From assembly GCA_028290305.1 (NCBI GenBank), contig JAQGKC010000237.1, positions 1 to 6,962 of the forward strand: 6,962 bases of DNA, read 5' to 3'. Position numbers and translations under genes: made by a program. Shown piece after piece: positions 6,332 to 6,962 of this stretch (its first letter is position 1; each line of letters begins with the position of its first letter). The DNA comes from Bradyrhizobium sp. (GTDB lineage: Bacteria > Pseudomonadota > Alphaproteobacteria > Rhizobiales > Xanthobacteraceae). The notes under the pieces were generated by a model. That model did not search any database and had not been told where the DNA came from. It worked only from the letters and a program-made list of their open reading frames with translations.

Positions 6332-6962
6332 GCAAAAATGCGTGCTGATTACGGGGGCAGGCTCCGGAATCGGACGTGCTTTGGCGATCGAAGCGGCGGT
6401 GCGTGGGATGGTCGTTGCGCTATGTGGGCGCCGGGAGGCTGCGCTTGCGGTAACGCGCGGGCTTCTCGATCAAGGGGCTCAGCGGCATCTGATCATTCCG
6501 GCGGACATAACCGATCCGCAACACCGTCGCCGAATCGTCGACACTATCGGTGGCCAATGGGGAGTGCTCGATATACTGGTCAACAATGCCGGCGTCGTCG
6601 AGGGCGGAGCGATCGAAAACTTCGATGATGACGCGATAACCAGAACATTTCTTACGAACGTCATGGCGCCGATGGCGCTTACGCGCGGTCTAATGCCGTC
6701 GTTGATGGCAGCAAGGCCATCGCGGGTTGTCAATATCGGCTCTGTCTTCGGCGACATCGCCTATCCGAACTTCTCCGGCTATTCCGCCTCGAAATTTGCG
6801 CTCCGCGGATTTTCGAATGCGTTACGCCGGGAATGGAAGAACGCCGGCATTGGCGTCACGTACGCCGCTCCGCGGGCGACCCGGACTGGTGCGGCCGCAG
6901 CTTTCGACGAGCTCATCGCAAATGCAAAGATGAATGTCGATGATCCCGCAACGGTGGCCCGG
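6321..6962 (+). CDS. Classical short-chain dehydrogenase/reductase (SDR), 3' end beyond the window
   Basis: An open frame of 214 codons runs from ATG 6321 to the window edge without a stop; a typical SDR is about 250 residues, so roughly 35-50 are missing. The N-terminal Rossmann motif TGAGSGIG (11-18) binds NAD(P)H, and Arg37-Arg38 after the second strand suggest NADPH preference. NNAG is at 88-91 and structural Asn113 follows. The catalytic triad Ser141 (VVNIGSVFG), Tyr154 and Lys158 (YSASK) is complete. After the triad the usual Pro-Gly reads PRATRT (184-189), a variant of the cofactor loop. GGAG at 6310-6313, seven bases before the ATG, supports the start, which overlaps the oxidase gene by 11 bases. 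It likely reduces a ketone/aldehyde or oxidises an alcohol made by the preceding enzymes. That placement is inference. Confidence 0.92.
   Translation, partial: MPREQKCVLITGAGSGIGRALAIEAAVRGMVVALCGRREAALAVTRGLLDQGAQRHLIIPADITDPQHRRRIVDTIGGQWGVLDILVNNAGVVEGGAIENFDDDAITRTFLTNVMAPMALTRGLMPSLMAARPSRVVNIGSVFGDIAYPNFSGYSASKFALRGFSNALRREWKNAGIGVTYAAPRATRTGAAAAFDELIANAKMNVDDPATVAR

Noticed and set aside
6338..6628. 96-codon plus-strand open frame
   Set aside because: It is out of frame with the SDR, whose Rossmann and catalytic motifs run continuously from 6321 to the window end.
1..6962. CRISPR arrays, tRNA/rRNA genes, transposases or phage genes
   Set aside because: No spaced direct-repeat array, no tRNA-like or rRNA sequence and no transposase or integrase motif was found on either strand.

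Overview
The window reads as a GC-rich proteobacterial accessory region. The alphaproteobacterial style of the EnvZ/OmpR-like pair and the codon use suggest Rhizobiales (Bradyrhizobium-like). That assignment is inference: no rRNA, tRNA or other taxonomic marker is present.

Left edge (1-576): no intact gene. A weak imperfect hairpin lies near 28-57. A decayed C-terminal fragment of a cysteine-synthase-like gene (208 to about 576, minus strand) carries two compensating frameshifts and an internal stop, and it lacks its N-terminal two thirds. It abuts the 3' end of the next gene, so this looks like an old recombination or deletion boundary.

Minus-strand operon (569-2529): an OmpR-family response regulator with a GTG start, followed with a 4-base overlap by an EnvZ-like membrane histidine kinase. 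All catalytic and phosphorylation residues are visible.

Divergent intergenic stretch (2530-2865): no convincing gene. It must hold the promoters for the regulator operon and for the gene to its right.

Plus-strand block (2866-6962, running off the window): first, a small membrane di-iron fatty acid hydroxylase/desaturase-like protein. After a 181-base gap containing a clean palindrome comes a tightly packed run of four overlapping genes: a 'thermostable hemolysin' family protein (GNAT/autoinducer-synthase-like), an AMP-forming acyl-adenylate ligase, a heme-oxygenase-like di-iron oxidase (HDO), and a classical short-chain dehydrogenase (SDR) cut by the window edge. Every junction in the run overlaps (17, 4 and 11 bases), which implies translational coupling and one pathway.

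The likely logic is inferred. The ligase activates a carboxylic acid (probably fatty) as an acyl-adenylate, and the hemolysin-family protein transfers the acyl group to an acceptor. The HDO then oxidises or cleaves the product, and the SDR reduces or oxidises a carbonyl/alcohol. The neighbouring hydroxylase may tailor the lipid and the two-component system may control expression. The product is unknown. This is the best candidate in the window for a poorly described small-molecule (possibly signal) biosynthetic system.
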